Of a DNA stretch of 47,436 nt, positions 37,723 to 45,661 are shown in pieces. Each line of letters begins with the position of its first letter. The first letter of the stretch is position 1. Source of the stretch: CAZOWL01 sp964583605 (GTDB lineage: Bacteria; Pseudomonadota; Gammaproteobacteria; Chromatiales; Chromatiaceae). The notes beneath the pieces were generated by a model. That model was not told where the DNA came from. It made no database searches and saw only the letters and a program-made list of their open reading frames with translations. Position numbers and translations under genes: made by a program. Location: positions 1-47,436 of the forward strand of contig CAZOWL010000022.1 in the NCBI GenBank assembly GCA_964583605.1, read 5' to 3'.

Positions 37723-38706
37723 ATGGCCGATGCACTCATCGATCGCTTTAACCGCCAGATCCGCTATGTGCGCCTGTCGGTCACGGACCGCTGCGACCTG
37801 CGCTGCGGCTACTGCCTGCCCAAGGGTTTCAAGGGATTCGAGGAGCCCGAAGACTGGCTCGACTTCGACGAGATCAGCCGCGTGGTCGGCGCATTGGCCC
37901 GCCTCGGGGTTCGCCATGTACGACTGACCGGCGGCGAGCCCCTCGTGCGGCGCGATCTGCCGGGCTTGGCCGCAAGACTGGCCACCCTGCCCGGACTCGA
38001 AGACCTGTCGCTGTCGAGCAACTGCACCCGCATGGCGGACCTGGCCCAGCCGCTCTATCGGGCCGGGATCAAGCGCCTGAACGTCAGTCTGGATAGCCTG
38101 CGCCCGGAGGTCTTCAAAGAGATCACCGGGGGACACCTGGCGCAGGTCCTGCGCGGTATCGAGGCGGCGCACGAGGTCGGGTTTGCGCCGATCCGCGTCA
38201 ATACGGTGGTCCTCGGCGGGGTGAACGACACCGAGATCGAGTCGATCCTGGCCTTTTGCGCCGAGCGCGGCTTCACCCTGCGGCTGATCGAGACCATGCC
38301 GATCGGCGCCACCGGTCGGAGCGCACTCAGCCGCTACGTCGACCTGCGTGAGATCAAGCAGCGCCTGGAGCGCCGCTTCGCGCTGATCCCCGATCTCCTG
38401 CCCGGCGGCGGCCCCGCGCGCTACTACCGCCTCGGCGGTACCGAGACGCGCATCGGCTTCATCACCCCCCTCTCCCAGCACTTCTGCGAGTCCTGCAACC
38501 GTGTTCGGCTGACGGTCGACGGAACCCTGCACCTGTGCCTGGGCCAGGAGAACAGCTACCCGCTGCGGCCGCTGCTGCGCGCAGGGATCGACGACGACGA
38601 TCTGGTCGACCATCTCCGCCGTGCCATCGCGCTGAAACCGGAACGCCACGAATTTAACGAGCGCCCCGAGAAGGTCGTCCGCTTCATGGCCCAGACCGGC
38701 GGTTGA
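37723..38706 (+). CDS. moaA: GTP 3',8-cyclase MoaA (molybdenum cofactor synthesis)
   Basis: Radical-SAM enzyme of 327 aa for the first step of molybdopterin synthesis. The SAM cluster motif is C24-x3-C28-x2-C31 (CDLRCGYC). GGEPLVRRDLP, LNVSLDSLRPEVF and the second-cluster cysteines in FCESCNRVRLTVDGTLHLC follow, and it ends in the characteristic GG. It lies 63 bp downstream of aioA, separated by the hairpin, and presumably supplies cofactor to AioA on demand. A fragment of its start is repeated at 42176. Confidence 0.95.
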   Translation: MADALIDRFNRQIRYVRLSVTDRCDLRCGYCLPKGFKGFEEPEDWLDFDEISRVVGALARLGVRHVRLTGGEPLVRRDLPGLAARLATLPGLEDLSLSSNCTRMADLAQPLYRAGIKRLNVSLDSLRPEVFKEITGGHLAQVLRGIEAAHEVGFAPIRVNTVVLGGVNDTEIESILAFCAERGFTLRLIETMPIGATGRSALSRYVDLREIKQRLERRFALIPDLLPGGGPARYYRLGGTETRIGFITPLSQHFCESCNRVRLTVDGTLHLCLGQENSYPLRPLLRAGIDDDDLVDHLRRAIALKPERHEFNERPEKVVRFMAQTGG

Positions 38707-38739
38707 GTGCATGACCCTCTATGTCCCACTGAATGGGTC

Positions 38740-38880
38740 CGGCCTGCAACGGGCGTCGCGCGAGGTCGCTCCGCCATGTTTCCGGGCCTTGAACCCACAC
38801 CCCGCCTCCACTAACGGCCTGTCTCAGCCCCAGTCTGGACCCTCAAGGTGGCTTGGATTTCCTATCCGTCACCGTATCCG
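38740..38880. repeat. Direct repeat R1 (IS91-type end), copy at the moaA side
   Basis: About 140 bp from CGGCCTGCAACGGGCG to TTTCCTATCCGTCACC, nearly identical to 41471-41610 behind the IS91 transposase remnant. It is probably the terminal segment of an IS91-like element. The two copies bracket the toxin-antitoxin genes and the transposase relic. Confidence 0.75.
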
Positions 38881-38910
38881 TTATCCGTATCCGTTATCCG
38901 TATCCGTTTT
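38872..38910. repeat. Three 13-bp direct repeats upstream of the antitoxin gene
   Basis: CCGTATCCGTTAT at 38872-38884 and 38885-38897, then CCGTATCCGTTTT at 38898-38910. They lie about 60 bp before the antitoxin start and partly overlap the end of repeat R1. They could be operator half-sites or the result of slippage at the element end. Confidence 0.7.
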
Positions 38911-38945
38911 ACGTACTGACGCCGTCATTACGGATTTGCTAGTAT

Positions 38946-38959
38946 TCCCGGAAACGGGA
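38946..38959. promoter_or_regulatory. Short palindrome just upstream of the antitoxin gene
   Basis: TCCCG-GAAA-CGGGA lies 9 bp before the ATG at 38969, overlapping the ribosome site region (CGGGAG). Autorepressing DUF1778 antitoxins bind palindromes in this position, so it is a plausible operator; a translation-blocking hairpin is the alternative. Confidence 0.45.
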
Positions 38960-38968
38960 GTCAATGCC

Positions 38969-39259
38969 ATGCCTAGAGCACAAGAACCAACGACCAACCG
39001 CCAGACACTCAATCTGCGAATCAAGCCGGAGGAGCGCGACCTGATCGACCGCGCCGCGCGTGCACGCGGCAAGAATCGCACCGAGTTCATCCTTGATGCC
39101 ACCCGTCGGGCCGCCGAGGAGGCGCTCCTCGATCAGGTCTTGCTGTCTGTCGGGGAAGACGCCTTCAATGCCTTCCAAGCGCGCCTCGATGCACCGCCGG
39201 AGCCGAACGAACGGCTGCTTGAGACCATGCGGACGGTGCCTCCCTGGGAACAGGCGTGA
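38969..39259 (+). CDS. DUF1778 antitoxin (TacA/AtaR type)
   Basis: Protein of 96 aa. The N-terminal ribbon-helix-helix (TLNLRIKPEERDLIDRAARARGKNRTEFILDATRRAAEE) binds DNA. The C-terminal half (FNAFQARLDAPPEPNERLLETMRTVPPWEQA) is the toxin-neutralising tail typical of antitoxins paired with GNAT toxins. ATG at 38969 with GGGAG upstream; the longer frame reads through repeat sequence and is rejected. Overlaps the toxin gene by 4 bp. Expected to repress its own operon together with the toxin. Confidence 0.92.
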   Translation: MPRAQEPTTNRQTLNLRIKPEERDLIDRAARARGKNRTEFILDATRRAAEEALLDQVLLSVGEDAFNAFQARLDAPPEPNERLLETMRTVPPWEQA

Positions 39260-39750
39260 CGCTCCGCGCGCCGGAGCCGCTGAACGATCGACACGACGGC
39301 ACCGTCTTCGATTCCGGCCGAGAGACGCTGGACACCTGGCCCAAGCGGCGCGCGCTGCGTAACCAAATCAGTGGCGCATCGAGAACCTACGTCGTCTGCG
39401 AGCGTGGGCGCATCGTCGCCTATTACGCGCTGGCCTCGGGAGCCGTAAGCGCGGCGCTTGCGACCGGTCGCTTGAGGCGCAACATGCCTGATCCCATTCC
39501 CGTGGTCCTGCTCGCTCGCCTGGCCGTCTCGCGCTCACATCAGGGCCGAGGGCTGGGGCGCGCCCTGCTCCAGGACGCCGGCCAGCGGGTGCTGAGCGCC
39601 GCGGATACCATCGGCATCCGGGGGCTGCTCGTGCAGGCCATCGATGAAGAGGCCCGGGTGTTCTACGCACACATTGGCTTCGATCCCTCGCCGCTCGATC
39701 CGATGACCCTCATGATTACCTTGGCCGATCTGCGGGAGAGCCTGTCGTAG
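39256..39750 (+). CDS. GNAT-family toxin (TacT/AtaT type)
   Basis: Acetyltransferase of 164 aa starting at a GTG that overlaps the antitoxin stop (GTGA). The acetyl-CoA loop is Q96-G-R-G-L-G101, preceded by the beta-4 strand VVLLARLAVS. Tyr137 in ARVFYAHIGF is the likely catalytic tyrosine. Relatives acetylate aminoacyl-tRNAs and stop translation. The motifs are complete and no mutation is evident, so the module is probably active and may stabilise this stretch of the island. Confidence 0.92.
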   Translation: MTLRAPEPLNDRHDGTVFDSGRETLDTWPKRRALRNQISGASRTYVVCERGRIVAYYALASGAVSAALATGRLRRNMPDPIPVVLLARLAVSRSHQGRGLGRALLQDAGQRVLSAADTIGIRGLLVQAIDEEARVFYAHIGFDPSPLDPMTLMITLADLRESLS

Positions 39751-39857
39751 GGGCGAATTCATTTGCCCTGACAGATTCCGCCTGTTGGGTCGATCCCTCC
39801 ATGCGGGTAAGCGATTCGCCTTGCGCGTCATTCGAGCCCGACATCTGGCGACGGAGC

Positions 39858-39883
39858 GTCGGGTTACGCTGTGCTAACCCGAC
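39858..39883. repeat. REP-like hairpin
   Basis: GTCGGGTTA (39858-39866) pairs exactly with TAACCCGAC (39875-39883) around an 8-nt loop. This GTCGGGTTA...TAACCCGACCTAC type of palindrome is a widespread interspersed repeat in proteobacteria. It truncates the small fragment on the - strand. Confidence 0.75.
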
Positions 39884-39960
39884 CTACAGGGCTCGGGCAA
39901 TTCGGCGCCGATGTCACGATCGGCGTCTCTTGCGAGCCGCTCTTGTTCAGTCTTCGGCAT
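39874..39960 (-). pseudogene. Truncated HTH antitoxin-like fragment
   Basis: MPKTEQERLARDADRDIGAEL resembles the N-terminus of small helix-turn-helix antitoxin/regulator proteins (...RLARDxxRDIGAELLQAVREMKAG). After 21 residues the match ends and the frame stops inside the REP-like hairpin. Only a scrap remains, with no DNA-binding part. Confidence 0.45.
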
Positions 39961-40195
39961 GATCCAGCATCTTCCGCGCAGCATTGACCACATGCCCCCG
40001 CGCCCGCGAGGATTCCGGGCACCTCGCATTCCTTCCGCCTGTCGTCGGCATCTCAACCGCGGTCGCTTCCAGAACCCAGTTTCACGCCCAACCGGAAATC
40101 GCCTGCTATTCTGTACATATGTCTGGCTTACCCGTGGACTCCATCCGCACGCCGACATGGCCGCCGCCTCGCAGGGATGCCAGGCCGCTCCGTAA

Positions 40196-41384
40196 TGCCG
40201 CCGCCGTCCCGAGCACACCATCCTCTACCAGATCATCCAGCAGCACCTGGAGACCTACCTCAGCATGGCACGCGAAGACGACTGGGACGGGGAGCGCGTG
40301 CCCGCAGCCGATTAGAACGGCCGGCGATTGCCGGCCTAGGGGTCACGGGAATTTCGCCACTACCTCGAATGCGGCATCCTGCACATCTTTCTAAGGGTCA
40401 TCGAGGCCCATCTTCGTGCAAGGATTCCAACCGCCTCGCCCCGGGCGCGGCTCGGGGCCATCAGCTTCGTACACCGTTTCGGCTCCGCGCTGAACCGCCA
40501 CGTCCATTTGCACTGCTGCATCATCGATGGCCTGTTCGATCCCGGCGAAGACGGCCAGGTCCGCTTCCTCCAGGCGCCGGTACTGACGACGGATGAGATG
40601 GCCACCATCACCGAGCCAGTGCGCCGACGGGTGCTGCGGTGGTTCGCCCGCAGCGGTCTGCTCGAGCCCGCGGAGGCGCGCGACATGCTCGGCTGGGAAC
40701 ATGGCGGCTTCTCGCTGGATGCGGCGGTGCGCATTGCCGGCGCGGATCGCGCCGGGCTGGAGCGCCTGCTGCGCGACTGTGCCCGCCCGCCCTTCGCGCT
40801 GGAGCGCCTCGAGCAGATCAACCCACACCAGCTCATCTACCACCTGCCCAAGCCGCGACGCGATGGGCGCACGACCCTGGTGCTCACGCCGCTGGAGCTG
40901 ATCGATGCGCTGGCGGCCCAGCTTGTTCCGAGATTGGCCGCCACCACGACGGCACCGCCACCGCTACCACGGGGTGCTCGCGCCCAACGCGCCGCTGCGT
41001 GCGGCCGTCACCGCTTACGGGCGCGAGAAGGCGGCCAGCCCGCAGGCACCAGCGAAGCGCGTGTCAGCGACCGACGAAGAGCCGAGAAACGGCTCCCCAG
41101 CACGCTATCTGTGGGCGATGCTGCTGGCCCGGCTGTTCGAGGCGCGGCCGCTGGTCTGCCCCAACTGCGGCGCCAACATGCGCATCATCGCCTTCATCAC
41201 CGATGCCGCACCCGTCGAGCAGATCCTCTTGGCTCTCGGGGAGCCGCCACGCCCGCCCCCGATCTCGCTCGCCCGCGGACCGCCGGCCTGGGACGAGGCG
41301 CCCGAGTCGGTGCTGGACCGGGACCTTGTCGCTCAGCCCGAGCCCGAGCCCGAGCTCGAGCTCGATCAGCGTATCACCTGGTAG
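40196..41384 (+). pseudogene. IS91-family transposase, deleted and frameshifted
   Basis: The beginning reads LYQIIQQHLETYLSMAREDDWDGE, then a stop, then FRHYLECGIL, the usual N-terminus. The zinc finger and the double-tyrosine catalytic part are missing. It resumes at LGAISFVHRFGSALNRHVHLHCCIIDGLF and continues to LIYHLPKPRRDGRTTLVLTPLELIDALA. After a frameshift near 40925 the C-terminus follows (HGVLAPNAPLRAAV..., ARLFEARPLVCPNCGANMRIIAFI). The element cannot move by itself. Its middle is also present as a fragment at bases 1-44. Confidence 0.85.
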
Positions 41385-41470
41385 TCGCCGTCTCCTGCGG
41401 GAGGCGGTGCCGAGAGCCTTCGTCTTGCCGCCATCCGGCATGCCCCCGAGCCCGCTCCAGCGCGCCGCTT

Positions 41471-41610
41471 CGGCCTGCAAAGGGCGTCGCGCGAGGTCGC
41501 TCCGCCATGTTTCCGGGCCTTGACCTCACACCCCGCCTCCACTAGCGTCCTGCTCTCAGCCCGAGCCTAGACCCTCAGGGCGGCTTGGATTTCCTATCCG
41601 TCAGCCTATC
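41471..41610. repeat. Direct repeat R2 (IS91-type end)
   Basis: Nearly identical to 38740-38880. It begins 87 bp after the transposase relic and ends at TATCCGTT, exactly where homology to aioA starts (GCAAGCCCGAGGGC). The abutment suggests that the junction was made by IS91-type rolling-circle transposition. Confidence 0.75.
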
Positions 41611-42198
41611 CGTTGCAAGCCCGAGGGCGTCGACAGCCAGGGTGGGCCGACCGGCACCTTGGTCATCTACGAGCGCCTGCGGGCGATGGGCAACAACGGC
41701 GTGCAGTTGCCGGTCAAGGAGTACCAGGCCGGCCAGCTGCTCGGCACCGAGATGCTCTATGCCGACCACAGGTTCGACACGCCGGACGGCAAGGCCCGCT
41801 TCCTGCGGGCTCGCTCGAACGGCCTGCCACAGATCGTCGAGGCCCAGCGCGCCAGTTACCGCTTCCTGGTCAACAATGGGCGCACCAATCACATCTGGCA
41901 GACCGCCTATCACGACCGCCATCTCGCCTTCCGCCGCGACGCTTCCCGATGTCGCCCTGCGAGATGAACCCGGAAGACGCCAAGGCCCTCGGCATCGAGG
42001 CCGGCGATGTCGTCGGGCTCTACAACGACTACGGCTCGGCCTTCGCGATGGCCTACCTGGAGCCCGACATCGCCCGCGGCCAGGTATTCATGTCGATCTC
42101 AGCGTGTAAGGGCTGTGGTCGCGGCCGGGGGCGATAGTCCTACGGCTGCGACCGCCGTCGGATCTCCGACCAGCCATGTCCGGTGCACTCATCGATGC
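41611..42198 (+). pseudogene. Decayed second copy of aioA 3' end and moaA start
   Basis: Bases 41611-42110 match aioA from about 37010 to its stop, with many substitutions, a one-base deletion near 41941 and a loss of about 150 bp before the stop. The aioA-moaA spacer with its hairpin follows. An ATG at 42176 matches the first seven codons of moaA, after which homology stops near 42198. It has no promoter or N-terminus and cannot make an enzyme. It shows that part of the aio operon was duplicated in direct orientation. Confidence 0.9.
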
Positions 42199-42300
42199 GG
42201 TCACGACCTCGCGGCGCCCGCCCAGGCCATCACCCTCCGGCCGATGAGCGCGATCGGGGGATGAGATTGGGGACCAAGGATCCGATGACCCACAGCCCGA

Positions 42301-43578
42301 TCAGCCGGGCGGCCCCCCGGCCAAGGGCTTGGCGTCCGCGACCTCGGGCAACTTCAGCGACAGCGCCGCGGCGGCCAGCACGAAGGCGGCCGACCACCAG
42401 AGGCAGCCCGTCAGCCCCTGCGTCTGATAGACGAGCCCAGACAGCAGGGTTCCGGCCAGACGCCCGCCGGCGTTCGACATGTAGTAGAAGCCGACGCTCA
42501 GCGCGACCTGCTCGGCGTCCGAGTAGGCGAGGATCAGATAGGAGTGCACGGCCGAGTTGATGGCGAAGACGACGCCGAACAGGATCAGCCCGACGATCAG
42601 CACCGGCCCAGGTGGCCAGCCCTGCATCAGGCCAAGCGCGATGCCGGCCGGAAAGAGGGCCAGCGCCAGGGCCCAACGCCGGGCCGTGCGGCCACCCGGC
42701 CCCGTACCTTGCCGGCCGCCCCGCGCCGGCCGCACCAGGCGCGGGGCGAGCGCCTGCACCAGGCCATAGCCGATCACCCACAGGGCCAGGAAGCCCCCGA
42801 CCTGCATGAAGGACCAGCCTAGCACCTCGTAGAGGAACACCGGCAGGCCGACAACGAGCCAGACATCGCGGGAGCCGAACAGGAAGAAGCGGGCCGCGGA
42901 CAGCCAGTTGATCGCCGCCCGGTTCGAGAACACCTGCGTGAATTTCGGCTTGACCTTCATCTTGCCGACGCCGGACGGCAGGCTGAGGGCGGTGGCGATC
43001 AGCACGAGGAGCAGGGCGCCGGCCAGCACGGCCAAGGCGCCGCGGAAGCCGATCCCTTGCAGCAGGGCGGCGCCGATGAAGAAGCCGGCCCCCTTGAGCG
43101 CGTTCTTCGAGCCGGTCAGCACCGCGACATAGCGGAAGAGCTGCGACTCGCCGCCACGCCCGACCAGGGTCTTGACCGTCGCCTTGGCCGACATCTTGTT
43201 GAGGTCCTTGGCGATGCCGGACAGCGCCTGGGCCAGCATCACGTAGGGCACCGACAGCCAGGCATCGGGCACCGTGAGCATCAGCAGGGCCCCGACCTGC
43301 AGGCCCATGCCGATGTGCATCGTCAGATTGAGCCCGATCCGTGCCCCGAGCCAGCCGCCGACCAGGTTCGTGATGACGCCGAACAGCTCGTAGAAGAGGA
43401 ACAGCATCGCCACTTCGAATGGCGAGAAGCCGAGCTGGTGGAAGTAGAGGACCACCAGCATCCGAATGGCGCCGTCCGTGATGGTGAAGGCCCAATAGCC
43501 GCCGGTGACGACCAGATAGCTGCGCACGCCGGCGTCCATTAGAGGCCCCTCGACTTTGGCCGGCGGACCGGCAGACAT
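42301..43578 (-). CDS. arsJ: ArsJ, organoarsenical (1-arseno-3-phosphoglycerate) exporter
   Basis: Major-facilitator protein of 425 aa with about 12 membrane helices. VRSYLVVTGGYWAFTITDGAIRMLVVLYF and GFSPFEVAMLFLFYELFGVITNLVGG are the typical ArsJ start. SGIAKDLNKMSAKATVK and GSKNALKGAGFFIGAALL follow. ArsJ exports 1-arseno-3-phosphoglycerate, made by the neighbouring GAPDH from arsenate; the compound then breaks down outside. It starts only 7 bp after the GAPDH gene, so the pair is cotranscribed with arsC. The middle cytoplasmic loop (ARGGRQGTGPGGRTARR) is unusually Gly/Arg-rich. Confidence 0.94.
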   Translation of the reverse strand: MSAGPPAKVEGPLMDAGVRSYLVVTGGYWAFTITDGAIRMLVVLYFHQLGFSPFEVAMLFLFYELFGVITNLVGGWLGARIGLNLTMHIGMGLQVGALLMLTVPDAWLSVPYVMLAQALSGIAKDLNKMSAKATVKTLVGRGGESQLFRYVAVLTGSKNALKGAGFFIGAALLQGIGFRGALAVLAGALLLVLIATALSLPSGVGKMKVKPKFTQVFSNRAAINWLSAARFFLFGSRDVWLVVGLPVFLYEVLGWSFMQVGGFLALWVIGYGLVQALAPRLVRPARGGRQGTGPGGRTARRWALALALFPAGIALGLMQGWPPGPVLIVGLILFGVVFAINSAVHSYLILAYSDAEQVALSVGFYYMSNAGGRLAGTLLSGLVYQTQGLTGCLWWSAAFVLAAAALSLKLPEVADAKPLAGGPPG

Positions 43579-43585
43579 CCCCCCA

Positions 43586-44587
43586 TCAGAGCCCCCTGGC
43601 CACCTTGGCGACGATGTCCATCATCCGATTCACATAGCCCCATTCGTTGTCGTACCAGGCATAGACCTTGACCTGGGTCTCGTCGACGACCAGCGTCGAG
43701 AGGGCATCGACGATCGCCGAGCGGGGGTCGTTGACATAGTCGACCGAGACCAGCGGCCGCTCCTCGTAGCCCAGGATGCCGGCCAGCTCGCCCTCGGCCG
43801 CGGCCCGCAGATGGCCATTGACCTCGGCGACGGTCACCGGCCGCGCCGCCTCGAAGACGAAGTCGGTCAGCGAGGCGTTGAGCAGCGGCACGCGCACCGC
43901 ATGGCCGTTGAGCCGGCCGGTGAGCTCGGGAAAGATCTTGGTGATGGCCCGCGCCGAGCCGGTCGTGGTCGGGATCAGGGACTGGCCGCAGGCGCGGGCG
44001 CGGCGCAGATCCTTGTGGCCCTTGTCGACGATCGTCTGGGTGTTGGTGATGTCGTGCAGCGTCGTCATGCTGCCGTGCAGGATGCCGATTCGCTCGTGCA
44101 GCACCTTGACCAGGGGTGCGAGGCAGTTGGTCGTGCAGGAGGCGGCCGTCAGCAGATGGTGCTGCGCCGGGTCGTAGAGGTGGTCATTGACGCCATAGAC
44201 GATGTCGAGCGCCCCCTTCGTCGGGGCGGCCACGAGGACCTTCTTGACCCCCTGGTCGAAATAGGCCTGGAGCGCCTCCGGCTGCTTGTGGTGCCGCCCG
44301 GTCGCCTCGATGACGAGATCGCAGCCGGACCAGTCGGTCGCGGCGATCTCCCGGTTGGCGCTGTAGGCGATCGCCTCGCCGTCGATCAGCAGCTGCCCGC
44401 CGTCGCCGACGCAGTCGCGGCCCCAGCGGCCGTGCACCGAGTCGAACGCCAACAGATGGGCCGATCCGGCCGCATCGCAGGCGATCTCGTTGACCTGCAC
44501 GACCTGGAAGTCCGGCGAGCCCCAGCCAGCACGCAGGCCGAGCCGCCCCATACGGCCGAAGCCGTTGATCCCGATCCGTATTCTCAT
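43586..44587 (-). CDS. gapdh: ArsJ-associated glyceraldehyde-3-phosphate dehydrogenase
   Basis: Protein of 333 aa; ATG at 44587, or the immediately preceding ATG at 44590, which overlaps the arsC stop. The NAD fold IGINGFGRMGRL starts at residue 5. The active site is SCTTNC with Cys151, and TGSARA and WYDNEWGYVNRM are complete. In ars operons this paralogue uses arsenate instead of phosphate to form 1-arseno-3-phosphoglycerate, the ArsJ substrate. The position between arsC and arsJ supports that role over glycolysis. Confidence 0.94.
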   Translation of the reverse strand: MRIRIGINGFGRMGRLGLRAGWGSPDFQVVQVNEIACDAAGSAHLLAFDSVHGRWGRDCVGDGGQLLIDGEAIAYSANREIAATDWSGCDLVIEATGRHHKQPEALQAYFDQGVKKVLVAAPTKGALDIVYGVNDHLYDPAQHHLLTAASCTTNCLAPLVKVLHERIGILHGSMTTLHDITNTQTIVDKGHKDLRRARACGQSLIPTTTGSARAITKIFPELTGRLNGHAVRVPLLNASLTDFVFEAARPVTVAEVNGHLRAAAEGELAGILGYEERPLVSVDYVNDPRSAIVDALSTLVVDETQVKVYAWYDNEWGYVNRMMDIVAKVARGL

Positions 44588-45114
44588 CATGGCTGCTGCG
44601 TCGTGCCGCCATCCTCGAGCCGCATCCGACCGATCTCGTCGAGCCGCCGCTGGAGTCGCAGGCGGTCGAGCGACGCGAGCGGCAGCACGACGAAGATCTT
44701 GATGCGGTTCTCCAGCTCGCGGAAGGCCGTCCGGAAGGCCATGAGGCGGGTCAGCTCGTCGCCCTCGACGGCCGCCGGGTCGGGCGTGCCCCAATGGGCC
44801 GTCATCGGCTGACCAGGCCAGACCGGACAGACCTCGGCCGCGGCCTTGTCGCAGACGGTGAAGACGAAATCCATCACGGGTGCCTCCGGCGTCGCGAATT
44901 CCGCCCAATCCTTGCTGCGCAGCCCATCGGTCAGATGGTTGTGCCGGCGCAGGATCTCCAGCGCCAAGGGATGCACCTCGCCGCGCGGTTGGCTCCCGGC
45001 ACTGAAGCCGCGGAAGCGGCCCTGACCCCAGCGCTCAATGAGACGCTCGGCAAAGATGCTGCGCGCCGAGTTGCCGGTGCACAGAAACAGCACGTGATAG
45101 GGTCGCTCGACCAT
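44587..45114 (-). CDS. arsC: Arsenate reductase, low-molecular-weight phosphatase type
   Basis: Cytoplasmic As(V) reductase of 175 aa. The P-loop C12-TGNSA-R18 (FLCTGNSARS) is the catalytic CX5R, and C88 and C96 (TVCDKAAAEVC) complete the triple-cysteine relay of thioredoxin-linked ArsC enzymes. PVWPGQPMTAHWG.PDPAAVEG is typical of the proteobacterial branch. GAGGAGCG precedes the ATG at 45114. It overlaps the GAPDH gene, so arsC-gapdh-arsJ form one operon. The As(III) it makes needs an exporter; the permease on the other strand is the only candidate in view. Confidence 0.94.
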   Translation of the reverse strand: MVERPYHVLFLCTGNSARSIFAERLIERWGQGRFRGFSAGSQPRGEVHPLALEILRRHNHLTDGLRSKDWAEFATPEAPVMDFVFTVCDKAAAEVCPVWPGQPMTAHWGTPDPAAVEGDELTRLMAFRTAFRELENRIKIFVVLPLASLDRLRLQRRLDEIGRMRLEDGGTTQQP

Positions 45115-45578
45115 CTTGGCGCTCCTCGGCTAGATGCAGCACAGCTGCTTCGTCAACGGTCAGAACATACCGCAGATCAAATATATCTAAAAATGAAGAT
45201 TTTGTGACGACGTCCCCTGGGAGACACCGGGAGCCGTTAGATGGGCGGCCCGTGCCCGAGAGCGCGGCGGGCACGCCTCGGCAAGCCATAGGGACGGCTC
45301 AGAAACAACTGACACAGGCGCGCGGGTGTTAAGGAACTCCGAAATACACGCAAGTCCCTGAAAGACGGGCAGCTCTCCTCTGTAGCTCTCCTCTGTATAT
45401 TCAGCCTGTTCGCGCGTTTCGCGTGTTTCATGGCTCAAGGAAGACGTGCCGGTTGTTCTTGAATCGTCACATATCCAGGCCATACGAGGGAGTCAACGGC
45501 TTGCCGCATGGTCCCATTCGGCCCACTTTACCTGCGCAGGGGCGAGCCTCCGAACGGGCAGCCCTCGGCCTGGCACCC
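45115..45578. other. Divergent intergenic region between arsC and the permease gene
   Basis: No gene recognised. An AT-rich stretch (45175-45206) probably contains the arsC promoter. Two 13-bp direct repeats AGCTCTCCTCTGT lie at 45371-45383 and 45384-45396. The stretch is long for a simple divergent promoter and may once have held a regulator gene. Confidence 0.45.
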
Positions 45579-45607
45579 TTGAGTATATGCATTTTGCGTT
45601 ATATAGT
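45579..45607 (+). promoter_or_regulatory. Sigma-70 promoter with ArsR-like operator, permease operon
   Basis: TTGAGT (45579-45584), a 17-bp spacer and TATAGT (45602-45607) form a good promoter. Within it, ATATGCATTTTGCGTTATAT is an AT-flanked, T-centred imperfect palindrome of the kind bound by ArsR repressors in ars promoters. It covers the RNA polymerase contacts, so repression in the absence of As(III) is plausible. Confidence 0.6.
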
Positions 45608-45661
45608 GCCCGCCATACGCCGATGCCGGACCCGGCAGGGCTCGGCCTGACTCCCCGTGGA

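Larger units (their letters stand above)
39751..40195. other. Gene-poor stretch with hairpin repeat and antitoxin scrap
   Basis: Between the toxin gene and the IS91 relic I see only the REP-like hairpin at 39858-39883 and the antitoxin-like fragment at 39874-39960. The remainder, up to about 40195, has no recognisable gene. Confidence 0.5.

Noticed and set aside
35425..38712. Long - strand frames opposite aioA and moaA (446 and 646 codons)
   Set aside because: Mirror of the aioA/moaA codons in GC-rich DNA (Val/Ala/Gly/Asp-rich repeats); no start signals.
38872..38910. Plasmid-type iterons
   Set aside because: Only three 13-bp units next to a toxin-antitoxin operon; no replication initiator gene nearby.
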